Shown: one piece after another, positions 16,648 through 25,401 of the stretch | How the letters are laid out: every line of letters starts with the position of its first letter | How positions within the stretch are numbered: position 1 is the first letter of the stretch | NCBI RefSeq assembly: GCF_016629525.1 | Contig: NZ_AP024269.1 | Span: forward strand, 806,001 to 870,000 | DNA: 64,000 nt | Source of the DNA: Kaistia sp. 32K | GTDB taxonomy: Bacteria; Pseudomonadota; Alphaproteobacteria; Rhizobiales; Kaistiaceae | Direction of reading: 5' to 3' | Translations under genes and position numbers: made by a program | Notes under the pieces: generated by a model | Database searches by the model: none | What the model was told of the DNA's origin: nothing | What the model saw: the letters and a program-made list of their open reading frames with translations, nothing else

Positions 16648-18171
16648 ATGGAGATGAAAATGACCTTCGCGCCTCGCAATCGCTGGCTGGTCCTGACCGC
16701 CGTGATCCTGGCGTTCCTGCCGGTGGTCGTCGACATGACGATCCTGCATATCGCCGTTCCGTCGCTCACCGTCGCGCTCGGCGCGAGCGGCACGGAAATC
16801 CTCTGGATCATCGACATCTATCCGCTGATCATGGCGGGGCTGCTGGTGCCGATGGGAACGCTCGGCGACCGGGTCGGCCATCGCCGGCTGATGCTGATCG
16901 GCCTCTCGATCTTCGGCCTCGCCTCGATCTCGGCCGCCTTTTCGCCGACGGCGATGATGCTGATCCTTTCGCGTGTGCTGCTCGCCGTCGGCTCGTCGAT
17001 GATCATTCCGAGCGTGCTGGCGCTCATCCGTCAGACCTTCGAAGACCCGAAGGAAAGGGCGCTCGCGCTCGGCGTCTGGAGCACGGTCGCCTCGGCAGGC
17101 GCTGCCATCGGTCCGCTGACGGGCGGCTTCCTACTCGAGCATTTCTGGTGGGGATCGGTCTTCCTCATCAACGTGCCGATCATGCTGGTGGTGCTGCCGG
17201 TCGTGTTCCTGCTCATCCCGAACCGGCCGGTCGCGGCGCTGGGCAGCTGGAAGATCGGTCATGCGCTGCTGCTGATCGCCGGCCTGATCGCGACGGTCTA
17301 TGCGGTGAAGACGGGCTTCAAGGCGGGACCGTCGGTCTTTGTCTTCGGCGTTCTCGCGCTGGGGCTCGCCCTGATCGCCTGGTTCGCCCGGCTGCAGATC
17401 GTCGCCGCCGAGCCGCTGCTCGACCTGTCGCTGTTCCGCAAGCCGGCCATCTCGGTCGGCATGCTGATGGCCTTCGTCGCGTCCGGCTCGCTCGCCGGCT
17501 TCGAGCTGCTGCTGGCGCAGGAGCTGCAATATGTCTATGGCCGGACGCCGCTGCAGGCCGGCCTGTTCATGATGCCGCTCGTCGTCGCCTCGGCGATCGC
17601 GGGGCCGATCGCCGGCAAGCTCGCCGGCCGCTTCGGTCTGCGCTGGCTCGGCACGGTCGGTCTCGCCGCCGCGTCGCTGGCGCTGTTCGGCATCAGCCAG
17701 TCGAACATCGGCGGCGACGACGTGGCCATTGCCTGCCTGATGGCGCTGCTCGGCTTCGCGCTCGGCGTCGGCCTGCTGGCGTCGTCGGCCGCCATCATGG
17801 GCGCCGCGCCGGTCGAAAAGGCGGGGGCCGCCGGATCGCTCGAGGCTACCGGCTATGAGCTCGGCGCCGGTCTCGGCATCACCTTCTTCGGCGTGCTGCT
17901 GAGCGCGATCTACCGCAACAATTTCGGCCTCGGCCTCACGGGGGAGGCGGCCGTCGCTGCCCATTCGATCGGCGAGGCGATGGTGGTGGCGCAGAAGATC
18001 GGCGGCGCGGAGGGTGAGGCGATCGCCCAGACGGCGCGGATCGCTTTCGCCAGCGCCCACGCCTCGGTCCTGATGGTGACGGCGGCGCTGATCGCGACGC
18101 TCGCCGTCGTCGTCTTCGTGGCGCTGCGCAACGAGGGAACCGAGGCCGGGGCCGCCGTCGCGGAGCATTGA
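16648..18171 (+). CDS. MFS efflux transporter, DHA2 family (SmvA/QacA-like)
   Basis: 507-residue inner-membrane protein with about 14 hydrophobic helices. Helix 1 carries the DHA2 acidic residue (FLPVVVDMTILHIAVPSL), the loop 2-3 signature is GTLGDRVGHRRLMLIG, and motif C is GVWSTVASAGAAIGPLTGG in helix 5. Members of this group export cationic dyes and quaternary ammonium compounds using the proton gradient. ATG at 16648 and ATG at 16657 are both possible; the GGAATGGAGATGAAA context is weak for either. Regulated presumably by the divergent TetR protein. Confidence 0.93.
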   Translation: MEMKMTFAPRNRWLVLTAVILAFLPVVVDMTILHIAVPSLTVALGASGTEILWIIDIYPLIMAGLLVPMGTLGDRVGHRRLMLIGLSIFGLASISAAFSPTAMMLILSRVLLAVGSSMIIPSVLALIRQTFEDPKERALALGVWSTVASAGAAIGPLTGGFLLEHFWWGSVFLINVPIMLVVLPVVFLLIPNRPVAALGSWKIGHALLLIAGLIATVYAVKTGFKAGPSVFVFGVLALGLALIAWFARLQIVAAEPLLDLSLFRKPAISVGMLMAFVASGSLAGFELLLAQELQYVYGRTPLQAGLFMMPLVVASAIAGPIAGKLAGRFGLRWLGTVGLAAASLALFGISQSNIGGDDVAIACLMALLGFALGVGLLASSAAIMGAAPVEKAGAAGSLEATGYELGAGLGITFFGVLLSAIYRNNFGLGLTGEAAVAAHSIGEAMVVAQKIGGAEGEAIAQTARIAFASAHASVLMVTAALIATLAVVVFVALRNEGTEAGAAVAEH

Positions 18172-18175
18172 CGAC

Positions 18176-18206
18176 AAGGGGCCGCCGGATCTCCGGCGGA
18201 CCCTTT
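18176..18206. terminator. Strong two-way terminator
   Basis: AAGGGGCCGCCGG-atct-CCGGCGGACCCTTTT forms a long stem with a T-run on the right and an A-run on the left, between the converging MFS and MalG-like permease genes. Confidence 0.8.
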
Positions 18207-18217
18207 TGGTCGTGCGG

Positions 18218-19117
18218 TCAGCCCTTCACCGCGCCCGCCGTCAGGCCGGCGACGATGTGCTTCTGGGCGCCGAAGAAGACGATGATCGTCGGCAGGATGG
18301 TGAGCGTGATGAAGGCGAGCACCAGCTGCCAGTCGGTCGAGAACTCACCCTGGTAGACCATGATCCCGAGCGGCCACGGATATTTGCTGTCCGTGTTCAG
18401 GAGGATCAGCGGCATGATGTAGTTGTTCCAGGAATTCACGAAGGCGATGATGCCAACGGTCGCCAGGATCGGCCGCGAGAGCGGCAGCGTGATGTGCCAG
18501 AAATAGCGGATATAGCCGCAGCCATCGACGAGCGCCGCGTCGAACAATTCATGCGGCACGTTCTGGAAGAATTTCCGGAACAGCATGATGCTCATGCCGA
18601 GCCCGAAGGCGACCTGGGGCAGCACGACGCCCCAATAGGTGTCGAGCAGACCGAGATCGCGGATGCGGATGAACAGCGGCAGGATCGCGGTCGCGACCGG
18701 AAACATCAGCCCGATCAGGAAATAATTGAGCAGGAAGCCCGAGCCGAAGAACTTCACATGCGCGAAGGTGAAGGCCGCCATGGCGGCGACGGCCAGCGTC
18801 AGGATCACCGACAGCACCGCGATGATCAGTGAGTTGCCGAGCATCTGCCAGTAGCGCGCACTGACCAGGATATCGAGGTAGTTGGACCAGATCCATTGGC
18901 TCGGCAGGCCGAACGGATGGACCCGCAGGTCGCCCAGCGTCTTGAAGCCGCCGAGCGCCGTGGTGAGGAGCGGCAAAAGCACGATCGCCGCGACCAGGAA
19001 CAGGCTCGCATAGAGATAGAGCCAGGTGACGAAGCTCAGCCGATGCTTCGAGAACGCGTCCCGGCGCGGCTTCTGGGCGGCGAGGGGCTTCGCGGCGATG
19101 ATGGTCTGATCAGTCAT
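18218..19117 (-). CDS. Sugar ABC transporter permease (MalG/CUT1 family)
   Basis: 299 residues with six predicted helices after a charged N-terminal tail (KPLAAQKPRRDAFSKHR). The ATPase-docking loop is HELFDAALVDGCGYIRYFWHITLPLSRP. The C-terminus KHIVAGLTAGAVKG is a MalG hallmark. The start overlaps the end of the MalF-like gene by eight bases, so translation is probably coupled. By position it matches ThuG of the rhizobial trehalose/disaccharide (thuEFGK) systems. Confidence 0.93.
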   Translation of the reverse strand: MTDQTIIAAKPLAAQKPRRDAFSKHRLSFVTWLYLYASLFLVAAIVLLPLLTTALGGFKTLGDLRVHPFGLPSQWIWSNYLDILVSARYWQMLGNSLIIAVLSVILTLAVAAMAAFTFAHVKFFGSGFLLNYFLIGLMFPVATAILPLFIRIRDLGLLDTYWGVVLPQVAFGLGMSIMLFRKFFQNVPHELFDAALVDGCGYIRYFWHITLPLSRPILATVGIIAFVNSWNNYIMPLILLNTDSKYPWPLGIMVYQGEFSTDWQLVLAFITLTILPTIIVFFGAQKHIVAGLTAGAVKG

Positions 19118-20015
19118 TGCGCATGAAGATCCGTTTGTAGCCGAAGGCCAGCGTGATGCAGATGACGAACAGCACGACGCCGACGGCGCTGCCGAAGCCG
19201 ACCTTCATGCGGGTGATGCCGTAGGAGTAGAGGAAGGTGACCATGGTCTGGGTGCTGTTCGACGGCCCGCCGCCGGTCAGCGGCATGATCATGTCGAAGA
19301 GCTGCAGCGAGCCGATCACCGAGAAGAAGACGGAGAGGCGGATCGTCGGCGCGAGCAGCGGCAGGGTGATGTTGCGGAAGCGCTGCCAGCGCGTCGCGCC
19401 ATCCATCTCGGCTGCCTCGTAGTAGCTCTTGTCGACCGATTGCAGGCCGGCGATGAACAGCATCATGTGGAAGCCGAAATACTTCCAGACGATGACGCCG
19501 AGCACGGCGTAGATGGCGAGGTTCTTGTCGGCCAGCACATAGGGCGAGCTGACGTTGAAGAACGAGGCGATGGCGGCGAACAGGCCGTAGTCGCCGTCAT
19601 AGACGAAGCGCCAGATCAGGCCGGCCGCGACGTCCGCCAGCACATAGGGCATGAAGAAGATCAGCCGGAACGACACGGCGCCGGGAATGCGGTGCGACAC
19701 CATCGTCGCCAGCCAGAGCGCCAGCGGAATCTGGATCACGATCGACACGATCATGATCAGGCCGTTGTTGATCAGCGCCTGGCGGAAGGCGCCGTTGCGG
19801 TAGAGAAGCTCGAAGTTCTTCAGGCCGATGAACTTCTCCGGCAGCCCGTAGCCGCTCCAGTCATAGAGGCTGTACCAGGCCGCTTCGCCCATCGGCAGGA
19901 TGACGAAGAGGGTGAAGATCAGCAGCGCTGGCGGCAGGAACAGGACGAGCACGGGCAGCGTCCCGCCGTTCCTGCGGTGGCCGCCGGCGCGGGCGGCAAT
20001 CATCGTTTGGGTCAT
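19110..20015 (-). CDS. Sugar ABC transporter permease (MalF/CUT1 family)
   Basis: 301 residues. Six helices, the EAA loop is YYEAAEMDGATRWQRFRNITLPLLAPT, and the typical MalF stretch FFMPYVLADVAAGLIWRFVYDG is present. It lies 75 bases after the binding-protein gene and overlaps the next permease gene. Positional counterpart of ThuF. Confidence 0.93.
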   Translation of the reverse strand: MTQTMIAARAGGHRRNGGTLPVLVLFLPPALLIFTLFVILPMGEAAWYSLYDWSGYGLPEKFIGLKNFELLYRNGAFRQALINNGLIMIVSIVIQIPLALWLATMVSHRIPGAVSFRLIFFMPYVLADVAAGLIWRFVYDGDYGLFAAIASFFNVSSPYVLADKNLAIYAVLGVIVWKYFGFHMMLFIAGLQSVDKSYYEAAEMDGATRWQRFRNITLPLLAPTIRLSVFFSVIGSLQLFDMIMPLTGGGPSNSTQTMVTFLYSYGITRMKVGFGSAVGVVLFVICITLAFGYKRIFMRND

Positions 20016-20090
20016 CGGCCCGAACTCTCCGGCTGGAAAGGATCGGCCGCCGCGGGCAGGGAAGCCGCGGCGGCGATGGACAGCCCTGGG

Positions 20091-21359
20091 CTAGTGCTCC
20101 AGTTCCCAGGCGTCCTGGATCTGCTGGGCGGCGTCTTCCGGCGACATCTGGCCGGAGACGATCTCGACGGAGACGTCGTTGACGACGCGCCCGACGGCGG
20201 GGCCGAGATCCTGGTCGAGGAAGTTCTGGTGCCAGGTCGAGGCGGCGAGCCCCTGCGCGGCGTTCTTGACCAGTGGCTCCTGGATCGCCTCGCTGCTGCC
20301 GATGGCGGCGGGAATGATCAGGTTCTTGCTGGCCATCAGCTTCTGGCTTTCCGGATTGGTCAGGAAGGCCGCGAATTCCAGCGCCTCGGGCGGCGCGTTC
20401 TTGGTCAGCACCCAGCCGTTGATGCCGCCCATCGTGTCGGTCAGCTGGCCGGCGCCGCCCTCGACGAGCGGGAAGGCGAAGGTGCCGATCTGGTCCTTGG
20501 GCAGGCCCTTGCCGTCGGCGGCGCCGTTGGCCTGGACATAGACCGTGCTCTCGAAGCCGAGCAGCATGGCCGCCTTGCCGTCGGCGAAGACGCCGATCGT
20601 CTGCGGCCAGGTGGCGCCGAGATAGCCCTGCTGGAACGGCTCGAGCTTGCCGAGTGCTGCAAGGTCCTGGCCGGCCTTGATGAAGGCTTCCGACTTGAAG
20701 CCGTCGCCCTCGTTGGCCTTGGCTGCGTCGAACGCCGCCTTGCCGCCTTCGCGCATGGCGAGGTAGCCCCAGTAGAAATGGATCGGCCACTTCTCGCCGC
20801 CGCCGCCGGCGATCGGGGTGATGCCGGCTTCCTTGAGCTTCTTCACCGCCGCCAGGAAGTCGTTCCAGTTCTTGATGCTGGCCGCGTCGACGCCGGCCTT
20901 CTCGAACAGCGCCTTGTTGTAGTGGAAGCTGACCAGGCCCGTCTGGTAGGGCAGGGCATAGACCTTGTCCTCGACCGTCAGGCCGTTGACGAGGGCCGGG
21001 TTGTAAACGGCGCGGAGCTTGCCGCCATCCGCGTCCATCGCCTCGGTCAGGTCCTTGATCGCGCCGGTGCGGGCCTGCTCGGCCAGCACGCCGCCGCCCC
21101 AGGTGTAGAACAGGTGCGGCGGGTCGTTCGACTGCAGCAGCGTCGGCAGCTTGGCCTTGAACGCCTCGTTCTCGAGGAACTGCATCTCGATCTTGACGCC
21201 CGGATGGGACGCTTCAAAACTCTTGACGATCTCCCCCCAGGCGGCGCCGACATCGGGGTCTATGTTCAGGTGGAGCCATTTGACCGTGGTATCGGCCAGT
21301 GCCGTGCTGGCCGAAAGCGCAAGCCCGATCGCCGCGCCGCAGAGCGTTCTGAACTTCAT
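20091..21359 (-). CDS. Sugar ABC transporter substrate-binding protein (family 1)
   Basis: 422 residues from the ATG at 21359 (MKFRTLCGAAIGLALSASTALA, signal peptide ending near residue 22). Family 1 features include IVKSFEASHPGVKIEMQFLENEAFKAKLPTLLQS, GLVSFHYNKALFEKAGVDA and MGGINGWVLTKNAPPEALEF. An upstream in-frame extension is not signal-like. First gene of the leftward operon 21359-18218, which again lacks an ATPase gene. Divergent from the ROK regulator, with repeat motifs in between. Ligand probably an oligosaccharide or disaccharide. Confidence 0.92.
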   Translation of the reverse strand: MKFRTLCGAAIGLALSASTALADTTVKWLHLNIDPDVGAAWGEIVKSFEASHPGVKIEMQFLENEAFKAKLPTLLQSNDPPHLFYTWGGGVLAEQARTGAIKDLTEAMDADGGKLRAVYNPALVNGLTVEDKVYALPYQTGLVSFHYNKALFEKAGVDAASIKNWNDFLAAVKKLKEAGITPIAGGGGEKWPIHFYWGYLAMREGGKAAFDAAKANEGDGFKSEAFIKAGQDLAALGKLEPFQQGYLGATWPQTIGVFADGKAAMLLGFESTVYVQANGAADGKGLPKDQIGTFAFPLVEGGAGQLTDTMGGINGWVLTKNAPPEALEFAAFLTNPESQKLMASKNLIIPAAIGSSEAIQEPLVKNAAQGLAASTWHQNFLDQDLGPAVGRVVNDVSVEIVSGQMSPEDAAQQIQDAWELEH

Positions 21360-21406
21360 CGATTGTCCTCCCAGACGGGCCCGGCCGTTTCCTCCCACCG
21401 GAACCC

Positions 21407-21549
21407 GTTTAATAAACAATGCGGATTAAATCTGTTCCCGATATGGGGTGGCTGTCAAGCGAAGCCGCTATTTGCTGCGGTGCAGCGCAGAAATCTGGCG
21501 TTGACACGCCTCCCTTGCAGTGTGAATAACTGCCTGACCCGGATTAAAT
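21407..21549. promoter_or_regulatory. Divergent promoter with ROK-type operator candidates
   Basis: A palindrome GTTTA-A-TAAAC (21407-21417) lies 48 bases before the binding-protein start. The exact 10-mer CGGATTAAAT occurs next to it (21422-21431) and again at 21540-21549, close to the ROK start. The AT-rich repeats bracket both promoters, as expected for ROK repressors that bind AT-rich palindromes and may loop DNA. Confidence 0.5.
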
Positions 21550-21560
21550 GGCCCCCTGGA

Positions 21561-22778
21561 ATGAAGACAGCTGATCCCGAATTGATGCGCGCCATCAATC
21601 GCTTCCACGTGATGGACGCGATCCGGAGATATGGCCCGATCTCGCGCGTCGAGATTTCGGATCGCACGCAATTGTCGGCGACGACGGTCTCGGCGATCAC
21701 CGCCGCGCTGCTCGACGACGCGCTGATCGTCACGCATCAGCTGGGCGGCATTCGCGACGCGGCGCGCGGCCGCCCGCGCGTCATGCTCGATCTCAATCCG
21801 CACGCTGCCTATGTCGTCGGCGTCAAGCTGGCGCTTGACCAGATCACGATCGCGACCACCAATTTCCGCGCCGACGTGCTGTCGAGCCTGATGCTGCCGA
21901 TCCGGCTCGGGCGCCAGCCCGTCTCGGTCATCGCCGATCTCGTCGAGGACGGCATCCGCCGCTCGGTCGCCGATGCCGGCCTCACCATCGAGCAGATCTC
22001 CGGCGTCTGTGTCGGGCTGCCGGGCGTGGTCGAGCGCATGGCCGGCGTCTGCCGCGCCAGCCCCATCTTCGGCGAGCGCGACGTGCCGTTCGCGGCGGAG
22101 CTGACGGCGCGCCTCGGCGGCGTCGTGTCGACGATCGACAGCGACGTCAATCTCGTCACGCTCGCCGAGCACTGGTTCGGCCAGGCGCGCGGCCTCGATG
22201 ATTTCCTCGTCATTTCAGTGGAGCTCGGGCTCGGCCTCGGCATCCTGCACAATGGCGAATTGTTCCGCGGCGCCAACGGCCTGAGCCCGGATCTCGGCGA
22301 CCTGATGGTGCGCACGGCGAACGGAAGCGGCCCGGTCCGGCTCGCCGCCGCCGCCTCGGAAGCGAGCATCCTGGCGGAGGCGCGCGAGATCCTCGCCGGT
22401 GGCGAGCACGAGCATGCCTTCCGCCTCGGTCGCGGCATGGAGAAGATCCTGGAACTCGCCGCCGCGGGCGAGCCGCGCATCCTGGCGCTCCTGGAGCAGG
22501 TGGGCGGATCGCTCGGCTTCGCGATCGCCAATCTGATCACGCTGTTCGCGCCGCCGAAGGTCATCCTCGCCGGCGCCGCGCTGCAGGCGGGCGACGCGCT
22601 GGTCGAGCCGATCCGCCGCACGGTCGCAGAACTCCTGCCGCCGAGCCTCGCCGATGTCTCCGACATCGTCGTGCATCACTGGGCGGACGACATCTGGGCC
22701 CGCGGCGCCGCCGCCATGACCCTGCGCGACCTCTATGGCGCGCCCTGGAACACGACGGGTCCGGTCGTGCACCGCTGA
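21561..22778 (+). CDS. ROK family transcriptional regulator (zinc motif missing)
   Basis: 405 residues: winged helix at about 10-75 (RYGPISRVEISDRTQLSATTVSAITAALLDD) and a ROK sugar-kinase-like domain at 85-390. The catalytic-type segment is SVELGLGLGILHNGELFRGANG. The usual ROK zinc motif (ELGHM...CxCGxxGCLE) is replaced by DLGDLMVRTANGSGPVRL without cysteines, so zinc-dependent folding of that loop is lost. ATG at 21561 follows CCTGGA, a weak ribosome site. Likely represses the divergent importer and the following oxidoreductase and ThuA-like genes. Confidence 0.9.
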   Translation: MKTADPELMRAINRFHVMDAIRRYGPISRVEISDRTQLSATTVSAITAALLDDALIVTHQLGGIRDAARGRPRVMLDLNPHAAYVVGVKLALDQITIATTNFRADVLSSLMLPIRLGRQPVSVIADLVEDGIRRSVADAGLTIEQISGVCVGLPGVVERMAGVCRASPIFGERDVPFAAELTARLGGVVSTIDSDVNLVTLAEHWFGQARGLDDFLVISVELGLGLGILHNGELFRGANGLSPDLGDLMVRTANGSGPVRLAAAASEASILAEAREILAGGEHEHAFRLGRGMEKILELAAAGEPRILALLEQVGGSLGFAIANLITLFAPPKVILAGAALQAGDALVEPIRRTVAELLPPSLADVSDIVVHHWADDIWARGAAAMTLRDLYGAPWNTTGPVVHR

Positions 22779-22819
22779 CCGTCACAGAGAAATCCATCGC
22801 ATCTGGGAGTGAGCGCGAG

Positions 22820-23920
22820 ATGGTTGAACGGGTAGGAATTGGCTTTATCGGCTGCGGCAATATCAGCGCCGCCTATCTGAAGGCGGCGACGGGCTTCCCG
22901 ATCCTCGACATTCGCGGCGTCGCCGACCTGAATGCCGACGCGGCGAATGCCCGCGCGACGGAATTCGGCCTGAAGGCGATGTCGATCGACGCGATGCTCG
23001 CCGATCCCTCGATCGAGATCATCGTCAATCTGACGATTCCCAAGGCGCATGTCGATGTCGGCCTCCAGGTCGTCGCCGCCGGCAAGCATGTCCATTCGGA
23101 AAAGCCGCTCGGCATCTCGACCGCCGAGGCGCGCCGGCTGGTCGACGCGGCGAAGGCGAGGGGCGTCCGCCTCGGCAGCGCGCCGGATACGTTCTTCGGC
23201 GGCGCGCACCAGACCAGCCGCAAGCTGATCGACGAGGGTGCTATCGGCACGCCGATCGCCGGCACCGCCTTCTTCATGTGCCCCGGCCATGAGAGCTGGC
23301 ATCCGAGCCCCGGCTTCTATTATCTCGGCGGCGGCGGCCCGATGCTCGACATGGGACCCTACTACGTCACCGACCTGGTCAACCTGCTCGGCCCCGTCGC
23401 CCGCGTCGCCGGCGTCGCCACCAAGCTGCGCGACGAGCGCCTCGTCACCAGCGAGCCGCTCAACGGCACCAAGATCCCGGTCGAGGTCGCGACCCATGTC
23501 GCCGGCACGCTGCAATTCGTTTCCGGCGCCGTCGTCACCATCGCCATGAGCTTCGACGTGCCGCGCCACCAGCACAGCCCGATCGAGCTCTATGGCTCGG
23601 CCGGCTCGATCCTGGTGCCTGATCCCAACCATTTCGGCGGCGACATCAAGCTGGCGACCGCCTCGGAAGACTGGCGGACGGTGCCGACGCAGCACGGCTA
23701 TGCCGACGGCAATTTCCGCGTCATCGGCGTCGCCGACATGGCGGAGGCGATCCGCACCGGCCGGCCGCACCGCGCCAGCGGCGACCTGGCGTTCCACGCG
23801 CTGGAGGTGATGGAGGCGTTCCAGCGTTCCTCCGACAGCGGCGAGCACATCACGATCGAGAGCCGTCCGGAGCGGCCGGCCGCTCTGCCGGTCGGCGTCG
23901 CCATCGGCGCGCTCGGCTGA
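22820..23920 (+). CDS. Gfo/Idh/MocA family oxidoreductase (ThuB-like)
   Basis: 366 residues. NAD(P)-binding Rossmann start VGIGFIGCGNISAAYLKA (GxGxxG-type) at about 5-22, the EKPL motif (HSEKPLGIS) near 95, and a C-terminal alpha/beta substrate domain with GGGGPMLDMGPYYVTDL, the family DxGxH-like region where His is replaced by Tyr. Such enzymes oxidise a sugar hydroxyl, for example C3 of disaccharides in the ThuB type. It follows the ROK gene by 41 bases and precedes the ThuA-like gene by 27. Confidence 0.9.
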   Translation: MVERVGIGFIGCGNISAAYLKAATGFPILDIRGVADLNADAANARATEFGLKAMSIDAMLADPSIEIIVNLTIPKAHVDVGLQVVAAGKHVHSEKPLGISTAEARRLVDAAKARGVRLGSAPDTFFGGAHQTSRKLIDEGAIGTPIAGTAFFMCPGHESWHPSPGFYYLGGGGPMLDMGPYYVTDLVNLLGPVARVAGVATKLRDERLVTSEPLNGTKIPVEVATHVAGTLQFVSGAVVTIAMSFDVPRHQHSPIELYGSAGSILVPDPNHFGGDIKLATASEDWRTVPTQHGYADGNFRVIGVADMAEAIRTGRPHRASGDLAFHALEVMEAFQRSSDSGEHITIESRPERPAALPVGVAIGALG

Positions 23921-23947
23921 CCATTGAGATCAACAGGGAGTGAGACC

Positions 23948-24592
23948 ATGCGCGAGGCATTGATTGTCTGGGGCGGCTGGAGCGGCCATGAGCCGGAGCA
24001 GGGCGCCCACGTCATCGCCGGGATGCTCGAGGAGGAAGGCTTCAAGGTCTATCTCGAGAATTCGACCGAGGCCTTCGCCGATCCGGCGATCGCCGACATG
24101 AGTCTGATCGTGCCGATCTACACCATGTCGAAGATCGAGAAGGAGGAGCTTCTCAATCTGACCAAGGCGGTTGAGGGCGGCGTCGGCCTCGCCGGCTATC
24201 ATGGCGGCATGGGTGACGCGTTCCGCGAGGCGGTCGAGTACCAGTTCATGGTCGGCGGCCAGTGGGTTGCGCATCCCGGCAACATCATCGACTACCATGT
24301 CGACGTGACGAAGCCGGACGACCCGATCATGGCGGGCCTGCCGGCGCGGTTCCCCTACCGGTCCGAGCATTACTACATGCATGTCGATCCCTCGAACGAG
24401 GTTCTCGCCACGACGACCTTCACCGGCGACCATGCCTATTGGATCGACGGCGTCGTCATGCCGGTGGTCTGGAAGCGCAAGCATGGCAAGGGACGGGTGT
24501 TCTATTCCTCGCTCGGCCATGTCGCGAGCGAGTTCGAAGTGCCGGAAATGAACACGATCATGCGGCGCGGCCTGCTCTGGGCGGCGCGCTGA
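23948..24592 (+). CDS. ThuA-like protein
   Basis: 214 residues with a ThuA/glutamine-amidotransferase-like flavodoxin fold. Visible are ALIVWGGWSGHEPEQGAHVIAGMLEEEGF, GVGLAGYHGGMGDAFRE, and FYSSLGHVASEFEVPEMNTIMRRGLLWAAR. ATG at 23948 follows GGGAGTGAGACC. In rhizobia ThuA and ThuB act together on imported trehalose-type disaccharides, so the set here (binding protein, two permeases, ThuB-like, ThuA-like) looks like a rearranged thu locus under a ROK regulator. The ThuK-type ATPase is absent. Confidence 0.88.
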   Translation: MREALIVWGGWSGHEPEQGAHVIAGMLEEEGFKVYLENSTEAFADPAIADMSLIVPIYTMSKIEKEELLNLTKAVEGGVGLAGYHGGMGDAFREAVEYQFMVGGQWVAHPGNIIDYHVDVTKPDDPIMAGLPARFPYRSEHYYMHVDPSNEVLATTTFTGDHAYWIDGVVMPVVWKRKHGKGRVFYSSLGHVASEFEVPEMNTIMRRGLLWAAR

Positions 24593-24605
24593 ACGCACGC
24601 TTCCT

Positions 24606-24633
24606 GCCGGCCACGCTTCCGGGCGTGGCCGGC
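24606..24633 (+). terminator. Terminator-like hairpin after the ThuA-like gene
   Basis: GCCGGCCACGC-ttccgg-GCGTGGCCGGC is a perfect 11-bp stem 14 bases after the stop codon. There is no T-run. Confidence 0.65.
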
Positions 24634-24715
24634 ATGGTCCGCCGGCCGGGCTGGGCAGGACGGCCCGGCTCTGTCATCCTCGACCCGTTCGCGACGACAC
24701 GGTAGCCGAGGGACA

Positions 24716-25387
24716 ATGTTGAAATCCTTGAAGATCCTGACCTTTGTCTTTCTGGCGATCGTCGCCTTTCCCGTGATGGCGTCTGGACAGGGCATGAACG
24801 AAACCAAGCTGCAGGCGGCGGCCGCGAAAGGCGACGTCGCGACGATCAAGGACCTCCTGTCGCAGCCGATCCAGATCGATGCGCGCGATGCCAACGGGCG
24901 CACGGCACTGCTGCTGGCGACCCATGCCAACCAGGTCGCGGCGGCGAAGGCGCTGATCGAGGCAGGCGCCGACGTCAATGCCAAGGACGATATCCAGGAC
25001 AGTCCCTATCTCTATGCCGGGGCGCGCGGGCATCTCGAGATCCTCAAGCTGACGCTCGACCACGGCGCCGATCTCAAGAGCACCAATCGCTTCGGCGGCA
25101 CGGCGCTGATCCCGGCGGCCGAGCGCGGGCATGTCGACACCGTCCGCACGCTGATCGAGGCGGGCGTCGCCGTCGACCACGTCAACAATCTCGGCTGGAC
25201 GGCGCTTCTCGAGGCGATCATCCTCGGCAACGGCGGCGAAAAGCACCAGCAGATCGTCCAGCTTCTGCTGTCGGCCGGGGCGGACCCGAATTTGCCGGAT
25301 CGCGAGGGCGTCTCGCCGCTCCGGCATGCCCGCGACCGGGACTACAAGGCGATCGAGGCGATGCTCGTCGCGGCGGGCGCCCGCTGA
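24716..25387 (+). CDS. Exported ankyrin-repeat protein
   Basis: 223 residues. The N-terminal 23 residues form a signal peptide (ILTFVFLAIVAFPVMASG). About five ankyrin repeats follow, with consensus pieces NGRTALLLATHANQVAAAKALIEAGADVNAKD, GHLEILKLTLDHGADLKS, GHVDTVRTLIEAGVAVDHVNNLGWTALLEAI and HQQIVQLLLSAGADPN. Periplasmic ankyrin proteins often bind a partner enzyme, but none is obvious here. It precedes the deaminase gene by only 14 bases, so the two may be co-transcribed. Confidence 0.9.
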   Translation: MLKSLKILTFVFLAIVAFPVMASGQGMNETKLQAAAAKGDVATIKDLLSQPIQIDARDANGRTALLLATHANQVAAAKALIEAGADVNAKDDIQDSPYLYAGARGHLEILKLTLDHGADLKSTNRFGGTALIPAAERGHVDTVRTLIEAGVAVDHVNNLGWTALLEAIILGNGGEKHQQIVQLLLSAGADPNLPDREGVSPLRHARDRDYKAIEAMLVAAGAR

Positions 25388-25401
25388 AAGGAGAGATCCG
25401 C

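Noticed and set aside
19440..22778. A very long open frame on the plus strand (over 1100 codons) covering the antisense of the second CUT1 importer
   Set aside because: Only the last 405 codons (21561-22778) are the ROK gene. The upstream part is antisense to two real genes, is rich in Arg, Asp and His, and lacks any family signal; long antisense frames are expected at this GC content.
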